Positions 26,142 to 33,650 of a stretch of DNA of 35,518 bases are shown piece after piece; position 1 is the stretch's first letter; every line of letters begins with the position of its first letter. Position numbers and translations under genes: made by a program. The DNA is from Brevundimonas sp. (lineage in GTDB: Bacteria > Pseudomonadota > Alphaproteobacteria > Caulobacterales > Caulobacteraceae), in assembly GCA_020253595.1 (NCBI GenBank), contig JADCBH010000079.1:1-35518 (forward strand), written 5' to 3'. Below the pieces are notes generated by a model. That model saw only the letters and a program-made list of their open reading frames with translations. It did no database searches and was not told the origin of the DNA.

Positions 26142-27074
26142 TCATTGGACGGTCACCGTTTCTGCTTCGCCGCCCCGGTAGACCCGGATCGAGGTGGTCT
26201 GGGGCGTGGCGCGTGCGCGGGGCTGGTTCTGGACGCGGCCCGAGGGGCCCGCCGTGTCGGCATAGGAGCGCAGAACCAGCGACAGGGTGCCGGCCGCCTT
26301 GGCCAGGGCCAGGGCCTCGGCGTCGGTGGGGGCCAGTTCCAGGGTTGCGGTGGCACCGACCACCGCCTGCTGGTCGTCCTCGGCGCGGGTCGACTGATCG
26401 ACGGCCAGGACCTTCACATTCTGCAGGACGGTGGAGCTGGCATAGCGGGTCTGGCCGCCGCCCTCGCCATTGTCCGCCAGTTCCACGGTGACCAGAACGT
26501 CGACGCGGTCACCCGGCAGGATGAAGCCCCCGGCGGCGGTTTCTACCGACACGCCGATCGACATGGCCCGCATGCCGGGCTCCAGATAGGCGGCCATGTA
26601 GCCGCTGTCCCCGGCGCGGACGATCTTGCGTGCCACGATCGGCTCTCCGGCCAGAATGGGTTCGCGCACGACCGAGCCGAAGTAGTCGGCCTCGGCACCG
26701 CCGGTAGCCAGTTCCGTCGCGGCCCGGGCGACGCGAGCGACCGCGCCTTGGCCCTCGGCCGTTTCCTCGTTGGCCTCTTCCTCGGCACCTTCGTCTTCGG
26801 CGGGTTGGGGGACGGGAACGGTCCCGTCCGTGATGAATGCCGGATTGACCTCTGCGGCGGGCCAGTCCTTCCACTCCAGGTCCGCGTCGGTCAGGCGCTG
26901 ACCGGGCGCGAGGTCACGCGCGGCGACCAGAACCTTGGCCATCGGCGCGGCCGGCGCGGCCGAAGCGGTGGCCACAGCTTCGCCCGAGGACGAGCCCATG
27001 GCGCGCACAACCAGCGCCAGGCCAATGGCCGAGACGGCGGCGATACAGATGACGGCGATCCGTGCGGGCTTCAT
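26142..27074 (-). CDS. cpaB: Tad pilus assembly protein CpaB/RcpC
   Basis: Periplasmic, membrane-anchored SAF-domain protein of the pilus channel. The 310 residues have one membrane helix (about 6-25) and a SAF domain starting VLVAARDLAPGQRLTDADL (about 48-66). An acidic insert (about residues 88-128, with DEGAEEEANEETAEG) lies between the two halves. VREPILAGEPIVARKI and FILPGDRVDVLVTVEL follow and are conserved. GGAG lies 7 bases before the ATG at 27074. It overlaps the preceding start-to-stop region of cpaC (ATGA). Confidence 0.93.
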   Translation of the reverse strand: MKPARIAVICIAAVSAIGLALVVRAMGSSSGEAVATASAAPAAPMAKVLVAARDLAPGQRLTDADLEWKDWPAAEVNPAFITDGTVPVPQPAEDEGAEEEANEETAEGQGAVARVARAATELATGGAEADYFGSVVREPILAGEPIVARKIVRAGDSGYMAAYLEPGMRAMSIGVSVETAAGGFILPGDRVDVLVTVELADNGEGGGQTRYASSTVLQNVKVLAVDQSTRAEDDQQAVVGATATLELAPTDAEALALAKAAGTLSLVLRSYADTAGPSGRVQNQPRARATPQTTSIRVYRGGEAETVTVQ

Positions 27075-27148
27075 CGTGGGTCTCCGGCGCGACCGGACGC
27101 ACGACTCAGGGTGCGGGCGGTCTACCGTTAACGACAATGCCGGGGCCG

Positions 27149-27154
27149 GGTTAA
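27149..27154 (-). promoter_or_regulatory. TTAACC element upstream of cpaB (CtrA half-site-like)
   Basis: The minus strand reads TTAACC about 75 bp before the cpaB start; a second TTAA lies at 27128-27131. CtrA of Caulobacterales binds TTAA-N7-TTAA and half-sites such as TTAACCAT. This is one of several such elements in the pilus region. Confidence 0.35.
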
Positions 27155-27224
27155 CGGGGACCTAAGCGTCGCAGGGCGTTCAGGGACGCGGGACCGTGCC
27201 GTTAGGCCTGCCACCCAGGAGCGT

Positions 27225-27737
27225 TCAGGCCCCGAAGGCGCGGGCGATCAGCAGGCTGGACGGATAGGCCATTAGCACGCCGCCACAGATGGCGACGCCA
27301 TAGGGAATATCGCCCTTGGGCTGGAACAGGGTCGAGACCCAGGCCGGAGCACCCGCGATATAGGGCTGGGCCAGGCTACGCCCCAGAATCAGCACCAGGC
27401 TGAAGGCTCCGCCCAGGATGGCGGTCCAGATCAGGAAAGGCATCAGGGCCGAAGCTCCCAGCCACATACCGGCGGCCGCCATCAGCTTGGCGTCACCTCC
27501 GCCGACGACCCGCAGCGCGAACAGCGCCATGCCCGCGATCAGCACCAGAACGCCAACGCCGAAGTGCATGCCGACCTCGATCGGCGACAGGCCGGCCGCG
27601 AAGGCCGCCGGGAAGAAGGCGACGATCAACAACGCCGATATCCAGTTCGGAATCTTCATCCGCGTCAGATCCGTCAGGGCCGCGATCACGACCAGAACGG
27701 GAAAGGGGGCGAGCAGCAGCGACGTCAGCATGTCCAT
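27225..27737 (-). CDS. cpaA: Prepilin peptidase CpaA
   Basis: Aspartic peptidase that removes the leader of the Flp pilin and the TadE/TadG pseudopilins. The 170 residues have about six hydrophobic helices. The catalytic aspartates are in ALTDLTRMKIPN (about residue 23) and the GGGDAKLM motif (about residue 81). There is no N-methyltransferase domain, as usual for Tad peptidases. It starts 197 bp downstream of the pilA stop, after a terminator, and 150 bp before cpaB; thus it may have its own promoter. Confidence 0.94.
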   Translation of the reverse strand: MDMLTSLLLAPFPVLVVIAALTDLTRMKIPNWISALLIVAFFPAAFAAGLSPIEVGMHFGVGVLVLIAGMALFALRVVGGGDAKLMAAAGMWLGASALMPFLIWTAILGGAFSLVLILGRSLAQPYIAGAPAWVSTLFQPKGDIPYGVAICGGVLMAYPSSLLIARAFGA

Positions 27738-27757
27738 GGGCGAAACCTGCCACAGCG

Positions 27758-27765
27758 TTGGTTAA
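27758..27765 (-). promoter_or_regulatory. CtrA half-site-like sequence before cpaA
   Basis: The minus strand reads TTAACCAA, differing from the CtrA half-site TTAACCAT at one position, 20 bp upstream of the cpaA ATG. It could regulate cpaA independently of pilA. Confidence 0.4.
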
Positions 27766-27877
27766 AACGAGGTTCGCCACGTCCTTGCGTCAGACCCGCG
27801 ACCCGGGCGGTCGCGCACCAACCGTGCGCTCAAGCAGCGAGCGACCGCGTCGCGAGCGATAGCGCTACTAGATAAGC

Positions 27878-27909
27878 AAAAGGGGCCGGAGCGTTTCCGC
27901 TCCGGCCCC
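27878..27909 (-). terminator. Strong intrinsic terminator after pilA
   Basis: On the minus strand an 11-bp perfect stem (GGGGCCGGAGC and GCTCCGGCCCC) closes a loop of six bases and is followed by TTTT. It lies 24 bp after the pilA stop, so most transcription of pilA stops before cpaA, allowing high pilin output and lower machinery output. Confidence 0.9.
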
Positions 27910-27933
27910 CAAGGCTTCAGACGATCAGGTCGC

Positions 27934-28101
27934 TTAGAGCGCCAGACCATCCGCGATGGCGTCGAACACGGCCTCAAGGCGCGTGCCGACCAGGCCGACG
28001 GCGGTGATGATCAGGACCGCGATAAGGGCGGCGATCAGGCCGTACTCGATGGCGGTGGCGCCCGACTCGTCTTTGACGAACTTCTTGATGAACTGGGTCA
28101 T
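27934..28101 (-). CDS. pilA: Flp/PilA-type major pilin
   Basis: The structural pilin of the Tad pilus. The 55-residue precursor has a short basic leader MTQFIKKFVKDESG, and cleavage after G14 gives ATAIEYGLIAALIAVLI, with the Glu at +5 and adjacent Tyr that mark Flp pilins. A short polar tail ends VFDAIADGLAL. I start at 28101 because AGAGGAAG lies just upstream; a longer reading frame upstream is unrelated sequence. It is separated from cpaA by a strong terminator and from the plus-strand minor pilin genes by the divergent region. Confidence 0.95.
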   Translation of the reverse strand: MTQFIKKFVKDESGATAIEYGLIAALIAVLIITAVGLVGTRLEAVFDAIADGLAL

Positions 28102-28467
28102 ATGACTTCCTCTCAGGTAAAATGGCTTAGCGAGCAACGATGGCTGGGAGGCTCCGGTCGCCCGCTTGTCCCCCAAACGCAGGGTGACCATGCACGCCTA
28201 TCGGTTAAGGTCACGTCAGAGGGCATGGTTACCGCGCTGTTCGCCTTGAAAAGTTTGAAGATCGATCCCGTCGACAAATGGACACCTTATACAGAGACCG
28301 AAAACCTGGCGCGTTGTGACAGTATTCGCGAAATGAATGCTTCACCGCACGTTAACCGGCGTTGACGACCTGTTGTCAGCCACGCCGGGTTTCAGGATTT
28401 GTAGAGGTTTCCACCCGATCCTTCCGGCTCGTCTCGCGCGCCTGCGAGAAAGACCAAGGATCTGCTC
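28102..28467. other. Divergent regulatory region between pilA and minor pilin genes
   Basis: A 366-bp noncoding stretch that must hold the promoters of pilA (minus) and of the plus-strand pilus genes. It contains CtrA-like elements: TTAACCGA on the minus strand (28201-28208), GTAACCAT on the minus strand (28225-28232) and TTAACC on the plus strand (28352-28357), next to a TTGACG at 28362-28367. It is also AT-richer (about 28230-28350) than its surroundings. No clear -35/-10 pair could be called. Confidence 0.6.
28201..28232 (-). promoter_or_regulatory. Two CtrA half-site-like sequences upstream of pilA
   Basis: On the minus strand GTAACCAT (28232-28225) and TTAACCGA (28208-28201) are 24 bp apart (start to start), about 100-130 bp upstream of the pilA ATG. 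Both share TAACC with the half-site TTAACCAT. Caulobacter pilA is a known CtrA target, so the assignment is plausible but inferred. Confidence 0.4.
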
Positions 28468-28872
28468 ATGGCTGGATTTCCCGCCCGCACCCTTTCCACC
28501 CTGGCGGCGGCCGCCCTGCTGGCTGTTGCCGGCGTGGCCCAGGCCCAGTCCCTCAACGTCGAGATCGACCGCTCCAGCCGCATCAGCCTGCGGGGTCCGG
28601 CGGCCTCGGTGATCGTCGGCAACCCGGACATCGCCGACGTCACGGTCGTGGACGCAACCACCCTGTTCGTCACGGGCAAGGGTTACGGCGTTACCGAAGT
28701 AGTCGCTGTCGATGCGCTCGGCCGCACTCTCTACCAGGGCGAGGTCATCGTGACCGGCGGCTCGACCGGCTCGGTCCGCGTCTGGCGCGGTGCCCAGGCG
28801 ACGGAGATGGCCTGCGCCTCCTCCTGCTCGCCGTCGGTACGCAACGGCAACGCCGCCTCCCCGACACCCTGA
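28468..28872 (+). CDS. Secretin N-domain (pilus assembly N-terminal) protein
   Basis: A 134-residue exported protein with signal peptide ending AQAQ. The central part, SSRISLRGPAASVIVGNPDIADVTVVD, and GKGYGVTEVVAVDALG correspond to the N-terminal pilus domain of CpaC, here as a stand-alone unit without a secretin core. The C-terminal tail has MACASSCSPS with two cysteines. AAGGA lies 7 bases before the ATG. Caulobacter-type pilus loci contain such a gene near the minor pilins (cpaI-like), but I do not assign the symbol. It is the first gene of the plus-strand pilus set. Confidence 0.8.
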   Translation: MAGFPARTLSTLAAAALLAVAGVAQAQSLNVEIDRSSRISLRGPAASVIVGNPDIADVTVVDATTLFVTGKGYGVTEVVAVDALGRTLYQGEVIVTGGSTGSVRVWRGAQATEMACASSCSPSVRNGNAASPTP

Positions 28873-28883
28873 GGCGGCACCCG

Positions 28884-29417
28884 ATGGCCCTGCGCATGCG
28901 CACTCCCGGCCTGTTCCGTCGCCGCCCTCGTCGTGAAGGCGCGGCTGCGGTCGAGTTCGCCATCGTTTCCGTGCCCTTCTTCTTCGTGATCTTCGCGGTG
29001 CTGGAGCTCGGCGTGATCTTCCTGGTGGACTCGACGCTTGAGGCGGCGGTCCAGCAAGCCACCCGACTTGTGCGCACCGGCCAGGCCCAGGGCGGGGCCA
29101 TGACGCCCGCCCAGTTTCGTACCGCCATGTGTGGCGCGATGAATGTGTTCGAGGGCGACTGCCAGGCGCGCGCGGTGATCGACGTGCGTCCGATCCCCCA
29201 GTTCCGGAACCCCAATCCGCCCAATCCCATCGTCGACGGCGAGTTCGATCCGGATCAGACGGATTTCGATCCCGGGGCGGCCGGCGACCTGATGCTGGTT
29301 CGGGTCTGGTACCAGCAACCCGTGGTCACGCCCATGCTGTCGAACGCCCTGACGCGGCTCGAATCCGGCGACGCCCTGATCACCGTCACCACCGCCTTCC
29401 GCAACGAGCCCTTCTGA
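28884..29417 (+). CDS. tadE: TadE-like minor pilin
   Basis: Pseudopilin-like protein of the Tad pilus. The 177 residues have a basic N-terminus, then the signature REGAAAVEFAIVSVPFFFVI, in which the peptidase cuts before a hydrophobic helix with the Glu at +5. A periplasmic domain with a cysteine pair (MCGAMNVFEGDC) and a Pro/Asn-rich loop follows. It starts 11 bp after the previous gene and its TGA overlaps the ATG of the next. CpaA probably processes it. Confidence 0.85.
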   Translation: MALRMRTPGLFRRRPRREGAAAVEFAIVSVPFFFVIFAVLELGVIFLVDSTLEAAVQQATRLVRTGQAQGGAMTPAQFRTAMCGAMNVFEGDCQARAVIDVRPIPQFRNPNPPNPIVDGEFDPDQTDFDPGAAGDLMLVRVWYQQPVVTPMLSNALTRLESGDALITVTTAFRNEPF

Positions 29418-29968
29418 TGATGCGCTCGCCTTCCAGTAGGATCCGGTCCTTCGCGGCGCGCTTCACACGCAATGCCGACGGCGTCGCCGCGGTGGAGTTC
29501 GCCCTCGTCGTCCCGGTATTGATCGTCTGCTACTTCGGTCTTGCCGAGTTCTGTCAGGCCTACATGGCCCAGAAGCGCGCCCAGCACACCACGTCCCAGA
29601 TCGCGGACATGATCGCTCGGACTCCCGACACTACGCTGGCCGAGCTCGACGCCATCTTCGATGTCGGCTCCCTGATCATGCAACCGTTTCCGGAGGCCGC
29701 CCTGTCGATCCGGGTCACCAGCATCACGCGCGACACCGACGGCGTCGCCCGCGTCGACTGGAGCCGTGGCCGGGGCATGACCGGTCTATCCGGGGTTCAG
29801 ACCGTGCCGGCGGGTCTGATTGCCAACGGCGAGACCATCATCATGAGCGAGACGCGCTACGCGTTCGACTCGTCCATGGATCGTCTGCTGCCTGGCCTGA
29901 CGAACTTCAACAGCAGATACTACCTGCGCCCGCGACTGTCCGATCGCCTGCCCTGCACAGACTGCTAG
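29417..29968 (+). CDS. TadE/TadG-like minor pilin
   Basis: A second pseudopilin of 183 residues. The N-terminal signature NADGVAAVEFALVVPVLIVC matches the TadE/TadG cleavage and helix region. The periplasmic part is beta-rich and ends RLPCTDC, with two closely spaced cysteines. Length is below the usual TadG, which carries a large adhesion-like domain, so TadE/F is a better type. Two adjacent ATG codons (29417 and 29420) precede it; the first overlaps the TadE stop. The 3' end shares CTAG with the convergent pabB. Confidence 0.82.
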   Translation: MMRSPSSRIRSFAARFTRNADGVAAVEFALVVPVLIVCYFGLAEFCQAYMAQKRAQHTTSQIADMIARTPDTTLAELDAIFDVGSLIMQPFPEAALSIRVTSITRDTDGVARVDWSRGRGMTGLSGVQTVPAGLIANGETIIMSETRYAFDSSMDRLLPGLTNFNSRYYLRPRLSDRLPCTDC

Positions 29969-31221
29969 CCGACCAACGCACGGCGGATCGCCCCGATCTT
30001 GGCCTCGGTCTCGTCCAGTTCCGCCTGCAGATCGCTGCCGGCCGTGATCCCCGCCCCCGCCTGGGTGCGGAACCTCCAGCGGGTGTCCTCGCGCCACAGG
30101 GCGACGGTCCGGATCAGGACCGAGGCGGTCATCTGCCCCCTGCCGTCGATGTGGACCAGACTTCCGCACCAGGCCCCCCTCGGCGGCTCATGGTCGGCGA
30201 TCACCTTCATGGCCTGATGCTTGGGCGCGCCGGTGATCGAGCCCGGCGGAAAGGTGGCTTCCAGAATGGCTCCGGGGCAGGCTTGCGCCTTCGCACGTGC
30301 CGTGACGGTCGAGACCAGATGATGCACCGTGGCGAAGCTCTCCAACTGGAACAGCCGCTCGACCGACACACTGCCGATGTCTGACACTCGCGCCAGATCG
30401 TTGCGCATCAGATCGACGATCATCAGGTTTTCAGCCCGATCCTTCTCGCTGGCCACCAGCTCGTCGGCGCGGGCCGCGTCCTCGACAGGGTCCACAGATC
30501 GCGGCCGCGTGCCCTTGATCGGTCGTGTCTCGATCCGATGGCTCGCCGGATCGAATGTCAGGAACAGCTCGGGCGAGTTCGACACCAGCGCCCGCTCGCC
30601 CAGCCGCCAGAAGGCCCCGTAGGGCGCAGGCCCCGCCGCCAGCCTGATGAACAGATCAAACGGATCGGCGGCCTCGGTCAGCGTCCCGGACCAGCCCCGG
30701 GCGATATTGGCCTGAAACAGGTCTCCCTGACCGATCCGGCCAACCACATCGGCGACGGCGGCGCGATAATGGCCGTCGTCTTCATCCGGTCTGAAGCCCT
30801 CCGCCGGTGGTTTGGGCATATTGGGCGCAAGGGCACCGTCCAGCCATATCGCCGCCGTCGCCGCGTCCCCGACGACGCTGACTGTCCGTCTCGCATGATC
30901 GAACACCAGCACCGTGCGATAGACGGCCGTCATCAGATCGGGCCAGACCGGCTCGCGCACACCCGTCGCCGGTCGCGCGCCCCAGTCATAGGCGACCAGA
31001 CCAATGCCATGACAACCGGCCGGGACGACCAGGGCTTCACTCAGGCCGTCCGGGTCGAGCGGGCCCGCAAAGGTCCTTTCGGGATCGGCAGCGACGTAGG
31101 AGAACCGCCCGGCAGGCCCCCCGTCCGACAGCAGGCAGACCAGACCGTCACGATCCTTCAGGCCCGCCGCGACCGCCAGCGGCTCGACCCAGGGCCAGAC
31201 GCCGTCTTCGGGTCCGTTCAC
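29965..31221 (-). CDS. pabB: Aminodeoxychorismate synthase component I
   Basis: Converts chorismate and ammonia to 4-amino-4-deoxychorismate for folate synthesis. The 418 residues have the chorismate-binding motifs PIKGTRPR (with the key lysine), SEKDRAENLMIVDLMRNDLAR and FPPGSITGAPK. The start is GTG and overlaps the stop of the upstream tyrosine phosphatase gene (GTGA). The companion glutaminase pabA is not in the window. The PIKGT and not PIAGT form favours PabB over anthranilate synthase TrpE. Confidence 0.93.
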   Translation of the reverse strand: MNGPEDGVWPWVEPLAVAAGLKDRDGLVCLLSDGGPAGRFSYVAADPERTFAGPLDPDGLSEALVVPAGCHGIGLVAYDWGARPATGVREPVWPDLMTAVYRTVLVFDHARRTVSVVGDAATAAIWLDGALAPNMPKPPAEGFRPDEDDGHYRAAVADVVGRIGQGDLFQANIARGWSGTLTEAADPFDLFIRLAAGPAPYGAFWRLGERALVSNSPELFLTFDPASHRIETRPIKGTRPRSVDPVEDAARADELVASEKDRAENLMIVDLMRNDLARVSDIGSVSVERLFQLESFATVHHLVSTVTARAKAQACPGAILEATFPPGSITGAPKHQAMKVIADHEPPRGAWCGSLVHIDGRGQMTASVLIRTVALWREDTRWRFRTQAGAGITAGSDLQAELDETEAKIGAIRRALVG

Positions 31222-31997
31222 GCCGCCAGTCGCTCCAGGATCCGGTCGCGCAAAACCGCGTCGATGCCCAGCGCCTGCTCGAGATAGGCGTCGATCGAGC
31301 CGTGCCGCGTCTCCATGGCCTGGATGGCGGAATGCAGATAGGCGGCCTCCACCCCCATGAAGGCGACGACCGCGTCGTGGGAGGCGGTCCGGCCGGTAAA
31401 GGCCTTCAACTGCTCGGCGATGCCGGGCGCGCGCGCCTCCAGGTCCACCGCCCGGTTGGTCAGCAGATAGTCCTCCATCAGGTCGTCGTGCGAAACGCCG
31501 AGCAGATGGTGTGTCAGGGCGGCCAGCATCCCCGTGCGGTCCTTGCCCGCTGCGCAGTGGATCAGGACCGGCCGGTCGCTGTCGGCCACGGCGCGAAAGT
31601 AGCGCGAGAACAGATCCAGATGCGCCGGCGCGAAGGGCAGGACACGATAGGTGTCGGTCATGAACCGCCGACCGCTGTCCGGCGTGAGGTCTGCGGTCTT
31701 CAGGAAGGTGATGTGCGGGGCCTCGCCCGCCTCATCCAGATCGCTCTCGATGACCACGCCGGTAAAGTTGGCGGCGCGCTTGGAGGGTTGGCGGCGGCGC
31801 TCGACCGGTCGGCGCAAGTCGATGACCACACCGAAGTCGATCGCCGCCAGCCGTTCCAGATCCGCCTCGGTCACGCCCGCGTGGTGCGCCGAACGGAACA
31901 GGGCCCCTATACGGACATGCCCCCCTGCCGCGGTGGCGTAGTCGCCGTAGTCCCGAAAGTTGTCGAGAGCGTCAAAGACATGGATGCGGCTGGCCAT
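31218..31997 (-). CDS. Tyrosine-protein phosphatase (PTP-like)
   Basis: A 259-residue phosphatase of the family that acts on tyrosine phosphates or phosphoinositides. The active-site loop is HCAAGKDRTGM (about residues 147-157), matching C-x5-R. The N-terminal NFRDYGDYATAAGG block (about 13-26) is typical of these atypical PTPs. It overlaps pabB downstream, so the two are probably translated together, a common pairing is not known to me. Substrates cannot be assigned from the sequence. Confidence 0.9.
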   Translation of the reverse strand: MASRIHVFDALDNFRDYGDYATAAGGHVRIGALFRSAHHAGVTEADLERLAAIDFGVVIDLRRPVERRRQPSKRAANFTGVVIESDLDEAGEAPHITFLKTADLTPDSGRRFMTDTYRVLPFAPAHLDLFSRYFRAVADSDRPVLIHCAAGKDRTGMLAALTHHLLGVSHDDLMEDYLLTNRAVDLEARAPGIAEQLKAFTGRTASHDAVVAFMGVEAAYLHSAIQAMETRHGSIDAYLEQALGIDAVLRDRILERLAA

Positions 31998-32042
31998 GCC
32001 CTCCCTATAGGGGCGGCGCGCCCGGCGGGCGAGGGGGACCGT

Positions 32043-32345
32043 TCAGCGCGGTTGAACCAGTCCCGCCATGGCGTCAAGGTAGGCGACGAAGGCCTTGCGC
32101 CCTGTGTCGGTCATCGAGGCCTCAGTCAGGGGCTTTCGTCCCACGAACCGCTTGGTCACGGTAACGAACCCGGCTTCTTCCAGCTTTCTCAGGTGGACCG
32201 AGAGATTGCCGTCCGTGGCCTGGAGCCGCGCCTTTAGGGTGGTGAAGTCCGCGCTCTCCACACCCGACAGGGCCGCCATGATGCCTAGCCGCATCCGTCC
32301 GTGGATGACGTCGTCGATGCGGGCGATGTCGAAATCGTCCGGCAT
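32043..32345 (-). CDS. Winged-helix transcriptional regulator
   Basis: A 100-residue winged-helix protein of the MarR/ArsR-like HTH_34 type. It has RIDDVIHGRMRLGIMAALSG, then the recognition region DFTTLKARLQATDGNLSVHLRKLEEAGFV and the wing VTVTKRFVGRKPLTEA. A DNA-binding role is clear; the effector is unknown and no metal site is evident. It starts 2 bp after the stop of the membrane gene, with AAGG upstream, so it is co-translated with the two membrane proteins and may control them. Confidence 0.85.
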   Translation of the reverse strand: MPDDFDIARIDDVIHGRMRLGIMAALSGVESADFTTLKARLQATDGNLSVHLRKLEEAGFVTVTKRFVGRKPLTEASMTDTGRKAFVAYLDAMAGLVQPR

Positions 32346-32347
32346 GG

Positions 32348-32968
32348 TCAGGCCTTCGCCGCTCGCATGAGCAGGAAACCCGGCAGGGCCATCAGACCGA
32401 ACAGCGCTACGGCGTAGGCCAGATACTGCCAGCTCGTGCCGGACAGGACCGCAAGCGCGGGTGCTGCCGCGAAGGACGCCAGCGCCAGGGTCCACAGAGA
32501 CTTCGAGCGCGTCATTGTGGCCGTGACGGCCCAGCCCACGCCATAGAAGGCCATGATGATCGAAGGGATCACCAGGGACCACTCCGCGACATCGGACTGC
32601 CCCGCCCGGGTCAGGTCGCTGGCGATCAGCGACGTGAACAGGCTGAAGATCCCCCATCCCAGCGCCGACCAGACGATGCCGAAGGCGCGCGTCGCGGCGG
32701 TCTCGACTCCGCCTTCCCGCTTCAGACGTCCGATCAGCACCACGAGTGTCACCAGGAAGACGACGGTTGTGACGCCCCAGATCGCGCCATAGGCGGCCGG
32801 TGACACGGCCAGAATCCCTGCCGTGGTCAGTCCATGGACCAGGCTGCCCGTGCCGAAAATCAGCCCGGCCGCGAACAGGATGGAGCCACCCCGGACGGGC
32901 GCCTTGGTGCCCTCTTCGGCCAGGCCCTTCAGCCAGGCGATGTCGGTCAGTTCGTCGTGGTTGGTCAT
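32348..32968 (-). CDS. Polytopic membrane protein, paralog A, with regulator
   Basis: A 206-residue protein with about six hydrophobic helices and a short acidic N-terminus. Its last part, SWQYLAYAVALFGLMALPGF, parallels AQYLAYGLSLFAFALTPGLI of the adjacent gene, and MAFYGVGWAVTATMTRSKSL parallels MALYGVAWIIAAVRTRTL, so the two are tandem paralogs. No enzyme motif is visible. ATG at 32968 has AAGGA 9 bases upstream; a TTG upstream is possible. Function unknown; the co-located regulator suggests inducible expression. Confidence 0.75.
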   Translation of the reverse strand: MTNHDELTDIAWLKGLAEEGTKAPVRGGSILFAAGLIFGTGSLVHGLTTAGILAVSPAAYGAIWGVTTVVFLVTLVVLIGRLKREGGVETAATRAFGIVWSALGWGIFSLFTSLIASDLTRAGQSDVAEWSLVIPSIIMAFYGVGWAVTATMTRSKSLWTLALASFAAAPALAVLSGTSWQYLAYAVALFGLMALPGFLLMRAAKA

Positions 32969-32985
32969 GCGTGTGTGTCCTTGGG

Positions 32986-33555
32986 TCAACGGTCACGCCC
33001 GGACATCAGGATCAGACCTGGCGTCAGGGCGAAGGCGAAAAGAGACAGGCCATAGGCCAGATACTGGGCGGGCGTGCCGAGCAGCAGGGAGATGGCTGCG
33101 CTTGCGCCGAGGCAACCGACGGCGAGCCCGGCGGTCCACAGCGTCCGGGTGCGAACCGCGGCGATGATCCAGGCCACGCCATAAAGAGCCATGCCGACGG
33201 CGGACATCGCCCGCATGATCGTCCAGTCCTTCAGGACAATGGACAGACCCAGCAGAACCAGGGCCCCTCCGATCTGCCCGGCCAGGGTGAAGCGCGACCA
33301 GGCTGCGGCGCGCCGCACCGTCGCGAAGGGCGAGCGGCGCAGGCGGAACAGCACGGTCAGGAAGCCCGCGACCGCCAGCGGCCAGCTGAGGCTCAGCACG
33401 GCCGGGTGCAGATGAAGCAGCCCGCTGAGCACACCGAACTGGAACAGGTTGGCGGTGCCGAACACCGCGCCGGCCAGAACCAGAAACCGCCCGACTGCGG
33501 CCGAAAGCGACGGTTCCGGCGAGGTGGTCGGGAAAGAAACAGCAGCAGCGGTCAT
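32986..33555 (-). CDS. Polytopic membrane protein, paralog B, with regulator
   Basis: A 189-residue membrane protein with about five or six hydrophobic helices, paralogous to the gene directly downstream (see matching segments near the C-terminus). No motif of a known transporter or enzyme is visible. I start at 33555, where GGAGG lies 5 bases upstream. It is the first gene of the three-gene set that ends with the winged-helix regulator. The promoter lies in the 95-bp gap to the divergent methyltransferase gene. Confidence 0.75.
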   Translation of the reverse strand: MTAAAVSFPTTSPEPSLSAAVGRFLVLAGAVFGTANLFQFGVLSGLLHLHPAVLSLSWPLAVAGFLTVLFRLRRSPFATVRRAAAWSRFTLAGQIGGALVLLGLSIVLKDWTIMRAMSAVGMALYGVAWIIAAVRTRTLWTAGLAVGCLGASAAISLLLGTPAQYLAYGLSLFAFALTPGLILMSGRDR

Positions 33556-33591
33556 GGGTGCCTCCGGGATGACCAACCACTAGCGAAATAA

Positions 33592-33606
33592 CTTTGTGTT
33601 GTAAAG
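33592..33606 (-). promoter_or_regulatory. Candidate operator of the membrane-protein/regulator operon
   Basis: CTTT-N7-AAAG is an inverted repeat 36 bp before the start of paralog B. An ACTTT direct repeat at 33591-33595 and 33608-33612 overlaps it. A possible TTTACA element on the minus strand lies inside it. The adjacent winged-helix regulator is an obvious candidate to bind here. Confidence 0.35.
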
Positions 33607-33650
33607 CACTTTTTCGCTGCGCCGGATCGAAGGGCCGTTACAACCGACGG

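Noticed and set aside
27738..27933. Possible tRNA or small RNA gene between cpaA and pilA
   Set aside because: Only the pilA terminator and the CtrA-like half-site could be supported; no cloverleaf pattern was found.
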